Shown here: positions 31,706 to 43,039 of the stretch, in pieces
How positions within the stretch are numbered: the stretch's first letter is position 1
Layout of the letters: every line of letters begins with the position of its first letter
From: Paralithodes platypus
Taxonomy: Eukaryota; Arthropoda; Malacostraca; Decapoda; Lithodidae
Assembly (NCBI GenBank): GCA_032716605.1
Contig: CM064523.1
Location: 39,250,026-39,314,025, forward strand
Direction: 5' to 3'
Length of the DNA stretch: 64,000 nucleotides
Translations under genes and position numbers: made by a program
Notes under the pieces: model-generated
What the model saw: only the letters and a program-made list of their open reading frames with translations
What the model was told of the DNA's origin: nothing
The model's database searches: none

Positions 31706-32850
31706 ATCATGCCAGATCTACTATTGTGGACATAAGTCCTGCGACACCTGCCTGAGAGGGATCCGCGAATTGTGTTGGTAACATTGGTACCCCCCCCCCC
31801 CCAACTATACCACCCTCTCTCAATCAAGCCCTCCCTTCCCACTCTACTTCTTTCGTTCTTGTTCACGTCTATAAGCCGTTCTGTATTTATCTCTCTCTAA
31901 TCAAATCATTGTATTTTTATGTATGTTTTCCAAATCTTCTTCCTAAAATTATATATCATACCATTACATACTTCATATATATTGGATATTTGCCATTGGA
32001 TACAAATCTAACAGAATATAAAGTTTGATAATCCATTCGAATATGGAAGTTTATTTACAATATATGTTATTTAAGTCAAATACAACTGAGACTTTAATTT
32101 ACTTTTGCATTATCATATTTCAATTCAGTTATAATTATCTAAGCCCGTATATCCCACTGTTTGGAGTAAGCCCATATATCCCACTGTTTGGAGTAAGCCC
32201 ATATATCCCACTGTTTGGAGTAAGCCCATATATCCCACTGTTTGGAGTAAGCCCATATATCCCACTGTTTGGAGTAAGCCCATATATCCCACTGTTTGGA
32301 GTAAGCCCATATATCCCACTGTTTGGAGTAAGCATGTATTTCACTGTCAAACTGTATATAGTATTGAATGAAATAATTGACACACACACACATAAAATGG
32401 GTTCCTATATTAATTTCATTAAATATTAAAATGCATAAACATATGGATACGTGTGTATTTTCAATACTCGGCTGTCAACCCACCTCCCCCTTAACTACGG
32501 TAGTTCACACTAATCTATTCATATTTCGTAACTAGTCAACGCAAACACACGGCCACACACATTAATGTAACATCACATTACACAAACTTGCATGTTATTG
32601 TCTTACTTGAGGAGAATTGGCGTCTTTCAATTGCCTCAGCGAGCGCTGCTCCCTCCGAGATTAACCCCTTCCGCATCAGGGTTGTGTTTTGTTTTATTAT
32701 AGCTATATTTACAAAATGTTGTGCAGATAAGGAAGGATCTGTGGTATTTAGAAGAATTAATTGAGCTAGTATGAAGCCTTTTAATTGTTACATTTCTTTC
32801 CTTAATTGAATAAAAACTTATAAATTTAGCTATTATCCATTCACTCGAAC
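31706..32850 (+). repeat. left inverted-repeat arm
   Basis: Contains a C14 run at 31789, the 27-bp minisatellite and the landmark CGAGCGCTGCTCCCTCCGAG at 32640-32659. Similarity to the right arm fades past about 32850. Confidence 0.75.
32143..32331 (+). repeat. 27-bp minisatellite, seven units
   Basis: Unit GCCCATATATCCCACTGTTT plus GGAGTAA, at 32143, 32170, 32197, 32224, 32251, 32278 and 32305. All are identical except the first (one substitution). The right arm has a single diverged copy near 36395. The resulting open frames with a 9-residue repeat are a by-product of the 27-bp period. Confidence 0.95.
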
Positions 32851-35849
32851 CATACATCTGGCTCCTAATTGGTGTTTGTATCAACGTTCATGATTTCCCA
32901 TCTTATCAATACCGTAGCTCACTGGCCCAGAAGAGTCACAGAACTGATAATGTCTGTATTATTATCTTTATTATTCTATATTCATTCATTATACTAGACA
33001 CGCTTTAATAATGTTAATGATTACTTAACTATCTACAGTGATATCCCAATCTTAAGAGTCATGATATATTACATTAATACACATTTATCACATACAGTAT
33101 ACACAAGCGAAATAAAGAATTATAAACCCAAAAAGTACGGTAAGCAAGAGATGAATATTGACTGACTTGGCCCACGTGTCTTAGACCCAATCACAGGCCC
33201 TGCTTCGCTTATTATTCACAATAATAATAAGATAGGCAGGGATGGCATTTCATATCTTGCTTGTGTTTACGGTATTATATCTGCGTTATTTATGTGTTTT
33301 CTGTAATAGTGCTTTGCTCTTAAGGTTTGGATATCACTCTAGATTATCACATTATTTGAATTAATTACACTTACCTTTATTATTCTATATTTGTTCATTA
33401 AACTAGATAAGTCTTATTAATTAGAATTAGAATGTTAATGTGATAAGTTATATCCAAACCATAAGAGCTATAAAATATCACATAGAACACATACAGTATA
33501 TAATGTAGATATCATACAGTAAACACAAACAAGGGAACATATGCTGTGACTGCCTATTTAAATGTGTAAATGTGTGGTAGAGGTATTAAGTGTTCAATAC
33601 AGAGCTAACATGTTTCGAGTTTGAATATTGCCTCCGACAGGAGGAGGATATTCTTTGGTTTACCTTGCAACACCATTTACCCCTTGAGAATTATAATGAC
33701 TCATTTTGACAGTTTATTGTGGCCCTTTTTCGACGATTTTATACAGCGTAAGAAGAACCTTTGGGATGTAGGATAAACTATAATTTGTTAACAGTGATTA
33801 AATTATATAAATATTTCTATATCTATATTAATCACGATTGAAATAGCTCAAATGATGCAGGACAAGCTATCACATGTATTATTATGATAGTTACAGACAC
33901 AAATACTTATAATAAATTGACAAGTAGAATATTTGTCATCTTTATATTCCTTCATTTACTACCATTTCACCCACACATTTGTTTTCACTCACACCATCAC
34001 CTCCATTAGTTATAATGGTGACACAAGGCTACATTGTTTCTGTTGTAACTGTTCATACATTACTTCCAATTATGTGTTTTAATTAAGTGCACGTCAGTAA
34101 TTTGTTAACAAATAACCTATAACTCAAACAATATCTACACTGTATCATATTATTGTAATAATCAATTTTGAAACAAACTGCCTGGATAATTTAGTATATG
34201 ATGAAACCACAACAAACACTTCGGCTTAGGACTCTCTAAAACGTTTTTGTTTTCTCTCTCTCTTAAGTACCGTAAATAAAGCCCAGAGGGAAGAAGTGAT
34301 TTTATATATTTCATACAATTATTTTATTTGAATTTTATTTTTCTGATTATTTTGTTATCTTGGTATACAACAGGTTCGGCCCTACATGGACACTCTTCAC
34401 GTATAAGCTATATACGAACACGTGAACATTGTGTATATCTATCTACTGTATATGAATTAATTGCGAGTGGAAGAAAGAAAATGTTACCGGTATTTCATAA
34501 TATGTAACCAACCGTTGCATTTACTTTTCCCAGCATGAATTTGAGAAATATTGGATTGAAAAATATATTCAGCAAATTGATGGTGTATACAGCTAATAGC
34601 TACAAACAAGATCAATATAAAAATGTTTAGGACAAAAATAGTGTACAAATAAATGCCACCCTATATAAATAAGGCTATAGCAATAGTGCTCTCAGTTTAA
34701 TGACGTGTTGCATAGGAAACCAAAAACTTTACCGGTAATATTATTGTTGGACAAGACGATAATCAAACGCAAAACATTTCCGCTGCGTGTTTTACAATAC
34801 CTCTACCACTGCAGTGTAAATCTAATATCTTTGGAGGACAGCCTAATTTTATTATCATTAAAATAAATAGGCCTAATAATTCAACGTTTTATTGTATGAT
34901 CTGTTTGACCCAATAGCAATTTTGTCGAAACACCTATTAACTAATTGGACATTACATATTTAACGTAATGAAGGGACAACAATAATCTTATTTACATTAG
35001 GTGAATTCCCACTGTTTCAGTATTTACAAGATTCCTTATCCATTACATTTATATCCTACTGAATGAATCATTAGGTTGTTGGTTTTTGTATTAGTTTCTT
35101 TGAATGGTGTTGTATTATAATGGTATGGGCAGGAATCTCCCCATCAATTAACGCTACGATGATGAGGTTTAACTCATTCAGTACCGGTGATATTGTTTTC
35201 ATCATAATATTATTCTGGCAAATATTAGACGATTGTATTAAGCTAAAGAAGGGCGTCTACTATTTGAAATGCTACATACTATCGCAAATAACACCATAGC
35301 TACCAAAGCCCCCTTTTTATCTACATATAATAGTCTGAATATAGTTATAGTGAAATATATACGAGATGTCCTCGGTACCAAAAGGGCTACTAAAATGTCT
35401 CTATTTATGGCCTAACTAAGATTCACCAAGGTCCTCTGGCTACTTCACACGTGATTAATATGGATGTAGAAATATTAGTTCTATAAATCTGTCATGTTTA
35501 AGGAATTATGGTCCGTTTTGTCTTACAAATTTCCACCGCCTTATGTTCAACTTACTATTTCGTGTCAACTGCCATATTTAACATAGCCTACCCAAATTTC
35601 ATACCATACTGTAATGGCATTTTGCCTCAACGTTATGATGAAACAGATTCGAAATTAATTTGGTGTAAATTTACATACATGCAATCCAAAAATATATTTG
35701 ACTGAACTGCACTACTGTATTTGTTTATGGTAATCGAAGGGACAAGAAGAACTAGACCCACTCTCGTGGGTCCATCTATCCGTTCGGAAGGAGGGAGAAC
35801 TGTAGCACTTCCTTCACCACTTACAGGTGGCCTCTCCCAACACTTTAAT
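32851..35849. other. interior of the inverted-repeat structure, noncoding
   Basis: AT-rich, no frame above about 75 codons, no recognisable domain. A related segment occurs at 32950-33120 and again at 33370-33530 in direct orientation, and part of it is mirrored at 33262-33360. Confidence 0.5.
33262..33535. repeat. internal imperfect hairpin
   Basis: 33262-33360 (CTTGTGTTTACGGTATTATA ... AAGGTTTGGATATCACT) is the approximate reverse complement of 33429-33535 (... ATATCCAAACCATAAGAGC ... AGTAAACACAAACAAG), separated by about 70 bp. Confidence 0.6.
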
Positions 35850-36956
35850 CTCACCCTCTCCAGTGAATGGAGTATAGTTATTTATTAACATTATTATTCA
35901 GTAAAAGAAGGAAGTTTAACAGTTAAGCGTCTTTATACCATCTCAATTAACCCTTCTTAATACCACATATCCTGCATTAGCTGCATACAATTGCTTAAAT
36001 ATAGCTAAATAAAAAATAAACGGAACCCTGGTACGGAAGGGGTTAATCTCGGAGGGAGCAGCGCTCGCTGAGGCAGTTGAAAGACGCCAAATCTCCTCAA
36101 GTAAGAAAATTACATGCAAGTTTGTGTAATGTGTAATGTTACATTAAAGTGTGTGGCCGTGTGTTTGCGTTGACTAGTTACGAAATATGAATAGATTAGT
36201 GTGAGCTACCGTAGTTAAGGGGGAGGTGGGTTGACAGGCGAATACTGTATTGAGAATACATACGTAACCATATATTTTTAATTTTTAATATTCAATGCAT
36301 TGAATCAAGGTACTCATTTTATGAGTGGGTCAATTAATTTGTTTAATAGTATTGTATTTATACAGTAAAACACATAAATACATGCCTACTCCAGATATTG
36401 GGATATATGGGCTTAATTAATCATAACTTAATTGAACTATGAGAATGTAAAAGTATAATAAAGTCTCAATTGTATCTGACTTAGATAACATTATATCGTT
36501 AATATGCTTACATATTCGAATGGATCTTAACACCTTATATTGAGCTAGGTTTATAATAATTGGCAAATATGAACATGAGCTACGTAACCTATTGCTATTT
36601 TAACGATATGTTATTTCATTTTAGGAAGATTTGGAAAGCATGCATAAAAATACATAGTTACGATCATAGAGGGAGAAATGAGAGAAATGAAGGAGAGAGA
36701 GCTTATCGTGATATTTATCATCCTAATGTTATAGTCAGGGCCCTGGTTATAGTCACAGTGGTGGAAACAATCCAGGGGGAGGGGCTTACAGACGTGAAAC
36801 AGGAAAGAAAGAGGAAGGGAGGGTTTGGCTGAGAGGGGGTAGTAGAGAGGGGAAGGAGTGGGGGCGGGGGGTGTATCAATGTTACCAACACAATTCGCGA
36901 TTCTCTGCCGGGCAGGTGTATCAGGACTTATGTCCACAATAGTACTGTACATGATT
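35850..36956 (-). repeat. right inverted-repeat arm
   Basis: Mirror of the left arm, from about 35850 to CATGATTA at 36949-36956. It holds one copy of the 27-bp unit instead of seven and a G-rich run at 36857-36870 opposite the C14 run. Confidence 0.75.
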
Positions 36957-37402
36957 AAAAAAAGAACAAAACTCCTAATATTGACAATAACCCTACAACA
37001 CACAACATGTATAAATAAAGTCAAAAGAATGATACAAATTATGCTACATATAACGGGAATTATGACAGGGTGTTATTTAACTGGGGCTGAATTTGTTTTT
37101 AATTTAAAGGGACTCTAATATTCTAATATTATCTGGGGGACAACTGTCTAATATGGTAACATGGTTATTATTGGGAATAATTTTGCATGACTTACTATGT
37201 TCTCTAACTGCTGAGTCTGCAGTTTATGACCCGTTCTGCCAGACTGACCTAAATGCTCGGCGATACGAATTTTGAAGGAGCGAATAGTGCTTCCAACATA
37301 CCCTGATTGGCAACTAGGGCAAGAATTAGCTCACTGTTCCCTTTCAAAGATCGTCTGCCAGCTGACTTACGCTCGTCGATAGTATATTGTTTTGTTTTTG
37401 TT

Positions 37403-37445
37403 TTGTTTTTTCTATGTGAATGAGGGAGACAAAAGGCAAAGGGTG
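37403..37445 (-). mobile_element. LINE-A extreme 3' tip
   Basis: TTTTTTCTATGTGAATGAGG and GAGACAAAAGGCAAAG match the terminal 40 bp of LINE-A copies; the rest of the copy is absent. Confidence 0.6.
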
Positions 37446-37483
37446 GTGGGCCCGAGACTGTCACTGTCAATATAATTAGATGT

Positions 37484-37744
37484 GGCTGGGAGAAGTTCAG
37501 AGAACTGTGCCAATTCTGACCATGAAAAGAATGCCTCTCCCCCTGAAGGGAAAAGTGTGTGCCTTATGTGTTAGAAGTACAATGACGTATGTCTCAGAAA
37601 CATGGGCCATTAAAGTAGAGGATATCAACAGAATGGAACGTAATGAGATGAAAATGGTGAGATGGATGTGTGGAGCCAAACTGCAGGATAGAATAACAAA
37701 TGATGAGCTGAGGAGACGCTTAGGTATAAAGAGTATTAGCGAGG
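37484..37744 (+). pseudogene. RTE-like RT C-terminal fragment, first part
   Basis: Open for about 90 codons: CALCVRSTMTYVSETWAIKV, INRMERNEMKMVRWMCGAKL and NDELRRRLGIKSISEEMR, the conserved C-terminal module of RTE LINEs. It is cut at 37745 by the poly(T) end of LINE-A and resumes at about 39383. Confidence 0.78.
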
Positions 37745-39380
37745 AGATGCGTTTTTTTTTTTTTTTTGTATGGAGGAGACGAAAGGCAGATTGCTTGTAG
37801 CGTGTGTCTCCCCCAAATTAAAAGAGTGACAGCCAAATTCAAAGGGACGTTGGAATCAACATACCTGGACACACGAAGTGTAAAGCAGTTTAAGCCATAG
37901 GATGAAGGAAAGATTGATTGGGGGAGAGAGTTCTACAGTTCACTTGTTGAATAGAAGAAAGACAGAAAATTTGCCAATTCTTGGATTGGAGAGCTGGACA
38001 GAATAGGAGTGGGACTGCGTTGAATGGCGGGTGCCTCGCACTCGCTTCAAGTATACACTGAGACAGCTCTGAAGAACACTAGTTGTTGTAATAGCGATAG
38101 AAGAGTGAAAGAGATGCAACATTGCGGCATGTAGAAAGAGATTGTAGGGAACTAGTAAGAGGAGGCGAGTTGATGAGGCGAAATGCTTTCGATTCTACTC
38201 TTTCGAGAAGTGAGGTATGGGTGGAGCTTCCCCACACATGCGAACAATATTCAATACTGGGGCACACTGTGCCCGGATACAGTAGCAAGAAGCTGTGCGC
38301 GGGTGAAGAACCCACGGAGACGGTTGAGCACATCTAACTTTTTGGAAGCTGTTTTAGCAAGAGTGGTAATATGATCTTTCCATGAAAGGTCAGATGAAAA
38401 AGATACATCTAGAATGTTGAGAGAAGATGAAGGGTTGAGTTGTGTGCTGTTGAAGAATAGTTAGTCTTGTGGAAGATTGTGATGAAGAGATAGAGGGAGA
38501 AACTGGGTCTTGGAGGCGTTGAAAGTAACAAGCTTTTATCTGTCCCAATCAGAAATATTTGAAAGATCAAATGATAGGCATTCTTTGGCCTCGCCACGTT
38601 TGATTAGGAGTCATGCATGCATGCTGGGTTGATGGGGAAAACTAGGTGAATAATATTATTTTTATTAATCTCACCACCACACCCCCAATGAAATTAATTA
38701 AAGTATATATGATCCACCGGGATTCGAACCCGGGTTATCACACACATATTTTTGCCACCTTAACCATTACACCACCAGGACGGTAAGGTAGAGTCATCAA
38801 CATATGAGTTGAGGAGATCATTGATAAATATTAGAAAGAGAATTGGAGACAGGACAGAACCCTGAGGAACACCGGAGTTGATACGTTGAAGAAGTGAACG
38901 ATGGCCGTCCACAATTACAACTATGGAGTGATCTGAAAGGAAATTAGAGACAAAGGCACATATAGAGGGATAGAAACCGAAGGAGGATAGTTTGGAAATT
39001 AAAGATTTGTGCCAGACTCTATCGAAGGCTTTCGATATGTCTAGAGCAATAGAAAAAGTCTCACCGAAGTCCCGAAAGGAGGATGACCAAGAGTTAGTCA
39101 AGATAGGCAAGAAGATCACCAGTAGATCGGCCCTTAAGAAAACCGTACTAGCGATCTGAAAGTAGATTATGGGAAGCTAAATGCTTCAGAAATTTTGAGT
39201 CAAAAATAGTTTAAAAAACTTCAGAGATCCAAGAAATGAGAGCAGTTGCTCACTCTTCTTTGGGACAGGTTGAATAAGAGCAAACTTCCAGCATGAAGGA
39301 AAGACATTAGAGGATAGACAGAGCCGAAAGAGTTTGCCTAGGCAGGGAGTCAGCACGAAAGAATAGTTTTTGAGTACAAG
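37745..39380 (-). mobile_element. LINE-A copy inserted into the RTE fragment
   Basis: T16 at about 37750 is the poly(A) tail. Upstream on the minus strand are the 3' UTR and RT pieces: CRNVASLSLFYRYY at 38090, IEYCSHVWGSSTHTSLLERV near 38225, GVPQGSVLSPILFLIFINDL at about 38850, ALDISKAFDRVWHKSLIS near 39010, then RT fingers to 39380. Many frameshifts. Interrupted by a SINE at 38612-38790. 5' truncation at about 39380. Confidence 0.8.
38612..38790 (-). mobile_element. tRNA-derived SINE inside LINE-A
   Basis: On the minus strand CCTGGTGGTGTAATGGTTAA (A box) at about 38778 and CCCGGGTTCGAATCCCGG (B box) at about 38722, followed by a body ending in AATAAAAATAATATT. The insertion splits the catalytic YVDDS region of LINE-A from its downstream part. 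The head resembles tRNAs whose D-arm contains GGTNTAATGGTTA. Confidence 0.78.
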
Positions 39381-39382
39381 TA

Positions 39383-39665
39383 TAGTGGGATGGTATGGGC
39401 ATGTGGAGAGAATGGATGAACAAAATTGGGTGAAAAGATGCAGGTCTGTGATTGTGGAGGGAGCTGCACCAAGGGGTGGACCGAGGAAGACCTGGGATCG
39501 GACTATAGTGCCGATCTCAAATCTAAAAACTTGACAAGTGAAGCAGCCCTTAACAGGGTTGCCTGGAACGCCGCCATTAGGACAAGAGACTGAAACTGCA
39601 CGTATGTGTGGAGCACTCAGTCTTAAAATTGTAAGTATGTATGTATAGATGTATGTATATAATAT
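39383..39665 (+). pseudogene. RTE-like fragment, second part and tail
   Basis: Continues the frame cut at 37745: GWYGHVERMDEQNWVKRC, VIVEGAAPRGGPRKTWDRTI, then AALNRVAWNAAI-like codons in a shifted frame. It ends in a tail of TATG/TATA repeats at 39630-39665, as expected for RTE. Confidence 0.75.
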
Positions 39666-39689
39666 ATAAAGTATATACTGTACTGTATG

Positions 39690-40084
39690 TATACAGGGTG
39701 TTAAAGAAATGTATGTACACATTGTAAGATAGAGAGCACCAAAATATATATCCGGAAACGTTTCACGGCGCTACAAGAAAAGAAAACATCGAAGTAAAAC
39801 AAACATTCATAAAGACACTACAGTGTAATATTATTGACAAAACAGCATGTTTAATTTAATGAGAATGTTCACATCAAAGTCACAATTGTTTTATTAAGGG
39901 CAACACAGTGTAAACAAAACAGCTACTGAATCAGATAAAGGCCTCATTATGAGAATTGTTAATGCCACTGTAACTATTGTTGAACAAGCCAGAATTTTTG
40001 AAGGTGAGCGTGAGTCAATGCTACGGCGCTGTCGTGCGTGCATACATGCTGACGTTCGCAACTCAGTATTTTCCGTAAATTAAC
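39690..40084. other. unassigned insertion, starts TACAGGGTGTT
   Basis: The left edge TACAGGGTGTT resembles the TA-plus-TIR start of some mariner-type elements. No matching right TIR or transposase was found, so this stays unassigned. Confidence 0.3.
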
Positions 40085-40639
40085 ATCCGGTTTTGTTTGA
40101 AATAAGAATAGTTTAAAAAAATTAGAGATGCAAGAAATCTGAGCAATTGGACGATATTTGGAGGGTTGAGGGCCGTCACCCTTCTTTGGGACATGCTGTA
40201 TAAAAGCAATGAATTACATCTGTTAGAGAAAAGACATAGACAAAAGAGTCAGCACGGAAGAACAGATTTTAGGTACAACAGGAGGAACACCATTCCCGTA
40301 GTATTAAGCCCAGAGAGGGCTGAGATTACTTCCTTGGAAGACATTATGATATTGGGCATATGTAAGTGAGACGGGGGTGGACAGGGATGAGTAGCGCCAG
40401 AATCATCCAAAGTGGAGTTTTTTTAGCGAAAGCTTAAGCGAAAAGTTCAACTTTGTCAGAGGAAGAAGTGACGATGTTACGTCAGAGTGAAATAGAAGAG
40501 GGAAAGATGAGGAAGTTAAATTGTTGGAGAGTTTTTTGGCTAGTTGCCTAAAAGCTTGGGAAGAGCTAGAGTTGGAAAGTTCAGAGCATTTGTTATTGAT
40601 TAAAGATTTGTTTGGCTAGCCGAAGAACAAATTTGGCTT

Positions 40640-41625
40640 GATACCAGGCTACATAGTGGCTCAATTAATAATTTACCTACAACAAACTCCTTGCTAGTCT
40701 TCATAGCGTCGGCTTAGTGCAACTGAAATCTAGTATCAATGTGTCACCGGTGCTGGATGGGTTATAGAAATATGTAAATGCTCTTTCTCGCCGTTATGTT
40801 ACTTGAATTGATGTATGAGGATGCGCGTGTGTATGTGTTTGTACCCGTTAAAATATGTTTTGTTTTCATAATTGAATATAAAGTTGTTATATATATATAT
40901 ATATGTATTATTTTGTTTGTTTGTGTGTTTAGGGACTATGTATGTATGTATATCTATGTACAGTATGTGTTTGTGTTTAGTTTCATATGTACAATACATT
41001 AGTATTAGTGTTTTGACACTAATGTACGTTTGTCTATATAAACATTTATGTGTAGTCTACTTACATTTGCATGTGCGGGTGTATGTATCTTTATATGCAT
41101 GTATGCCTTTTAATATAAGTATGATTAAATGTATAAAGTATGTGTGTTTCTTTATAATGATACTGAATGTGTGAATAAGTGTGTGTATTAGTGTTAATGT
41201 GTAAGGTTGGTTTGACATGCAGTTCGTTATATACGTATATTGTATAATTGTATCTTCATGTGTACTGTATGTGTGTAAGTATGTACGTGAATGGGTAATA
41301 TGCATATGTAATATGTAATGTGTACTGTATAAGAACGGACAAGTTATTATATGTAGGACTATTTGTATGATATGTTCTGAATATTACTGTCAAATGTGTA
41401 TTATTCTATGTGGCTTAATCATGTTTTTCATCAAACGATCATGTTCTGCCTTTAGTTCACCATTATTATTATTAACTTAAACAAAAACAAGTATTCAAGG
41501 ACATATATACTTCTGGGTATCTCGTCCTCTTTGTTGTATGATAAATCCCCTATCATAAATGTATTTAAACACAATGTATGTAAATCATATAACAATAAAC
41601 TTATTTGAACTATATATATTATAGA
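40640..41625. other. AT-rich, TGTA-rich insertion within LINE-A
   Basis: About 1 kb of low-complexity sequence (TGTATG, TATATA) separates two LINE-A pieces that are contiguous in the plus-strand copy near 44060-44130. No termini or coding frame recognised. Confidence 0.5.
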
Positions 41626-42086
41626 CATTAAAAGTATGGGATTCTAGAGTTTGAAGGCGACGGTACCGTTTGAATGCTTCCTCCTTATTGCGGACAGCAG
41701 TAGCACAAGCGTGAGTAAACCAAGATATGTGTGAGTTAGTCTGACAGAAAGAGAATGGGATGTATATTTCCATGCCCGAAAGGACACTCTGACAGTCCCC
41801 TGCAACGGAAGCAAACCTCATACCATGGGAAATCAAAGAAGTACTGCCGTAGAGCCTGTCAGTCTGCAACACGAAAGTGCCTCAACCGCCGCCAGCTGGG
41901 GGGCTCAGAAGGCCATACTGGAGAGACAGGACAGGTCACAGAGATAAGGTTATGATCGGAGGAGCCCCACGAAGAGATAATATTTTACAATATAAGCTGA
42001 AGAATTAGAGGTAAAAAATAAGTCAAAGATGTTGGACCGATCTACAGGGTGGTTTGGGTTACGGGTGAGGTGCTGAGCTAACTGCT

Positions 42087-42515
42087 TTAACCTTTGTCTA
42101 GCGGGGTGTTTTGGGCTCATTTGGGCATATTCAGGCCCTCCTGAATGATCAATCAAGTATCTGCATGAAAAGAAATGTATTCAGCAACAAACTAGGCGCT
42201 AAAAGCTTCAAAATGAGACCAGAACGAGCTACGTAGCACTCGTGGTTCTCTTGCAGTGGTGCCACGAACATGGGAGTTTAGCGTATAGCGGTATATTTTT
42301 TCCAGCTATGCTCACTACTGGCTACACTGCCGGCCTCTCGAGAACACAGGGAACATGAGTTAATGGGCGGCGGTAAGCCCTGGGAGTCGGCTGTCTGGCC
42401 CGCTGCGCTCCCGGCCATTTGCACTCTATTTTAACCATTTAAAAGCCTTAATAATGCTCCTAACTTGCTGAAAATTGGTGCACGACTTAAGTCGAGCGCC
42501 GCCAATAAGGGTTTA
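42087..42515. mobile_element. TTAA-flanked MITE, family 1, copy B
   Basis: Starts TTAACCTTTGTCTAGCGGGG and ends GCGCCGCCAATAAGGGTTTAA, 429 bp, inverted relative to copy A. Removing it with one TTAA rejoins the minus-strand LINE-A frame (FSLLKDL directly followed by KQLAQHLT), which demonstrates both the insertion and the TTAA duplication. Confidence 0.85.
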
Positions 42516-42675
42516 AGTCCTTTAGGAGAGAAAAGATGTAGGCTTGATCACCAGGTTGGTTAGTGAAAAGAGAGGAGAGCCATTCGTGGTGGTGAACATT
42601 GAATTCTACAAAGATGGAGATTTCAGAAGAATGTGTTCCACTTTAGAAGTAAGATCTAGTCAAATATATATATAC

Positions 42676-42676
<1 letters not shown>

Positions 42677-42733
<57 letters not shown>
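42677..42733. repeat. (TA)n microsatellite
   Basis: About 28 TA units; a T18 run follows at about 42757. Confidence 0.95.
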
Positions 42734-42737
<4 letters not shown>

Positions 42738-42755
42738 ACGGTGATGTGTCTTACT

Positions 42756-43039
42756 ATTTTTTTTTTTTTTTTTAGCCTACATGCTCCAGGGAGATTGTAG
42801 GCATCACTCAAACAGGGAGGCCAATAGTCATTTGATAAGGAGTTGCTGGAACTCTGTTTCATTTGTTTGGCTTCCCTTACTGATTCTGTGTGTGCATCAC
42901 CTTCATAGAGTGATCCAGCTAGTTCTCACAAACACCTTCCAATCTACTTCACTACACTAAAGAAGTAGACCATATTTATTTCTGCCACACAATAAAAGTA
43001 AGTAAATAAAATATATAATGATGAACGATAATAGCCCAG
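42756..43039. other. no recognised gene; T-run and unassigned sequence
   Basis: A T18 run at the left edge may be the poly(A) tail of a minus-strand insertion, but the 240 bp after it match nothing I recognise. Confidence 0.35.

Larger units (their letters stand above)
31706..36956. mobile_element. 5.25-kb element or inversion with about 1.1-kb inverted repeats
   Basis: The left arm (31706-about 32850) reads, in reverse complement, like the right arm (about 35850-36956). Shared landmarks in mirrored order: ACTATTGTGGACATAAGTCC, GCGAATTGTGTTGGTAACAT, CCATTCGAATATG, the CCCATATATCCCA unit, GTCAACCCACCTCCCCCTTA, TAACTAGTCAACGCAAACAC, GAGCGCTGCTCCCTCCGAGA. Similarity is high in patches with many indels, so the arms are old. 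The 3-kb interior is AT-rich and noncoding. No target duplication was found. It may be a long-TIR/foldback transposon or a local inverted duplication. Confidence 0.75.
40085..42660 (-). mobile_element. LINE-A copy: endonuclease region to RT start
   Basis: From the 5' side (42660) on the minus strand: HHHEWLSSLF, NQPGDQAYIFSLLKDL, then (after a MITE) KQLAQHLTRNPNHPVDRSNI, DLFFTSNSSAYIV, the SDHN-type end near 41950, an RNKEEAFKRYRRLQ linker at about 41680, and after an AT-rich interruption NNKCSELSNSSSSQAFRQLA near 40590 down to RT fingers at 40090. These are the endonuclease and linker of the family seen in plus orientation at 43040. Frame-broken throughout. Confidence 0.75.

Noticed and set aside
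32143..32331. CRISPR array
   Set aside because: Direct tandem repeats without spacers in a eukaryotic context.
32125..32429. Protein with a 9-residue repeat (PYIPLFGVS)
   Set aside because: It is the 27-bp minisatellite translated; all frames of both strands are open for the same reason.
39694..40084. Mariner element starting TACAGGGTGTT
   Set aside because: No right terminal repeat and no transposase motif.
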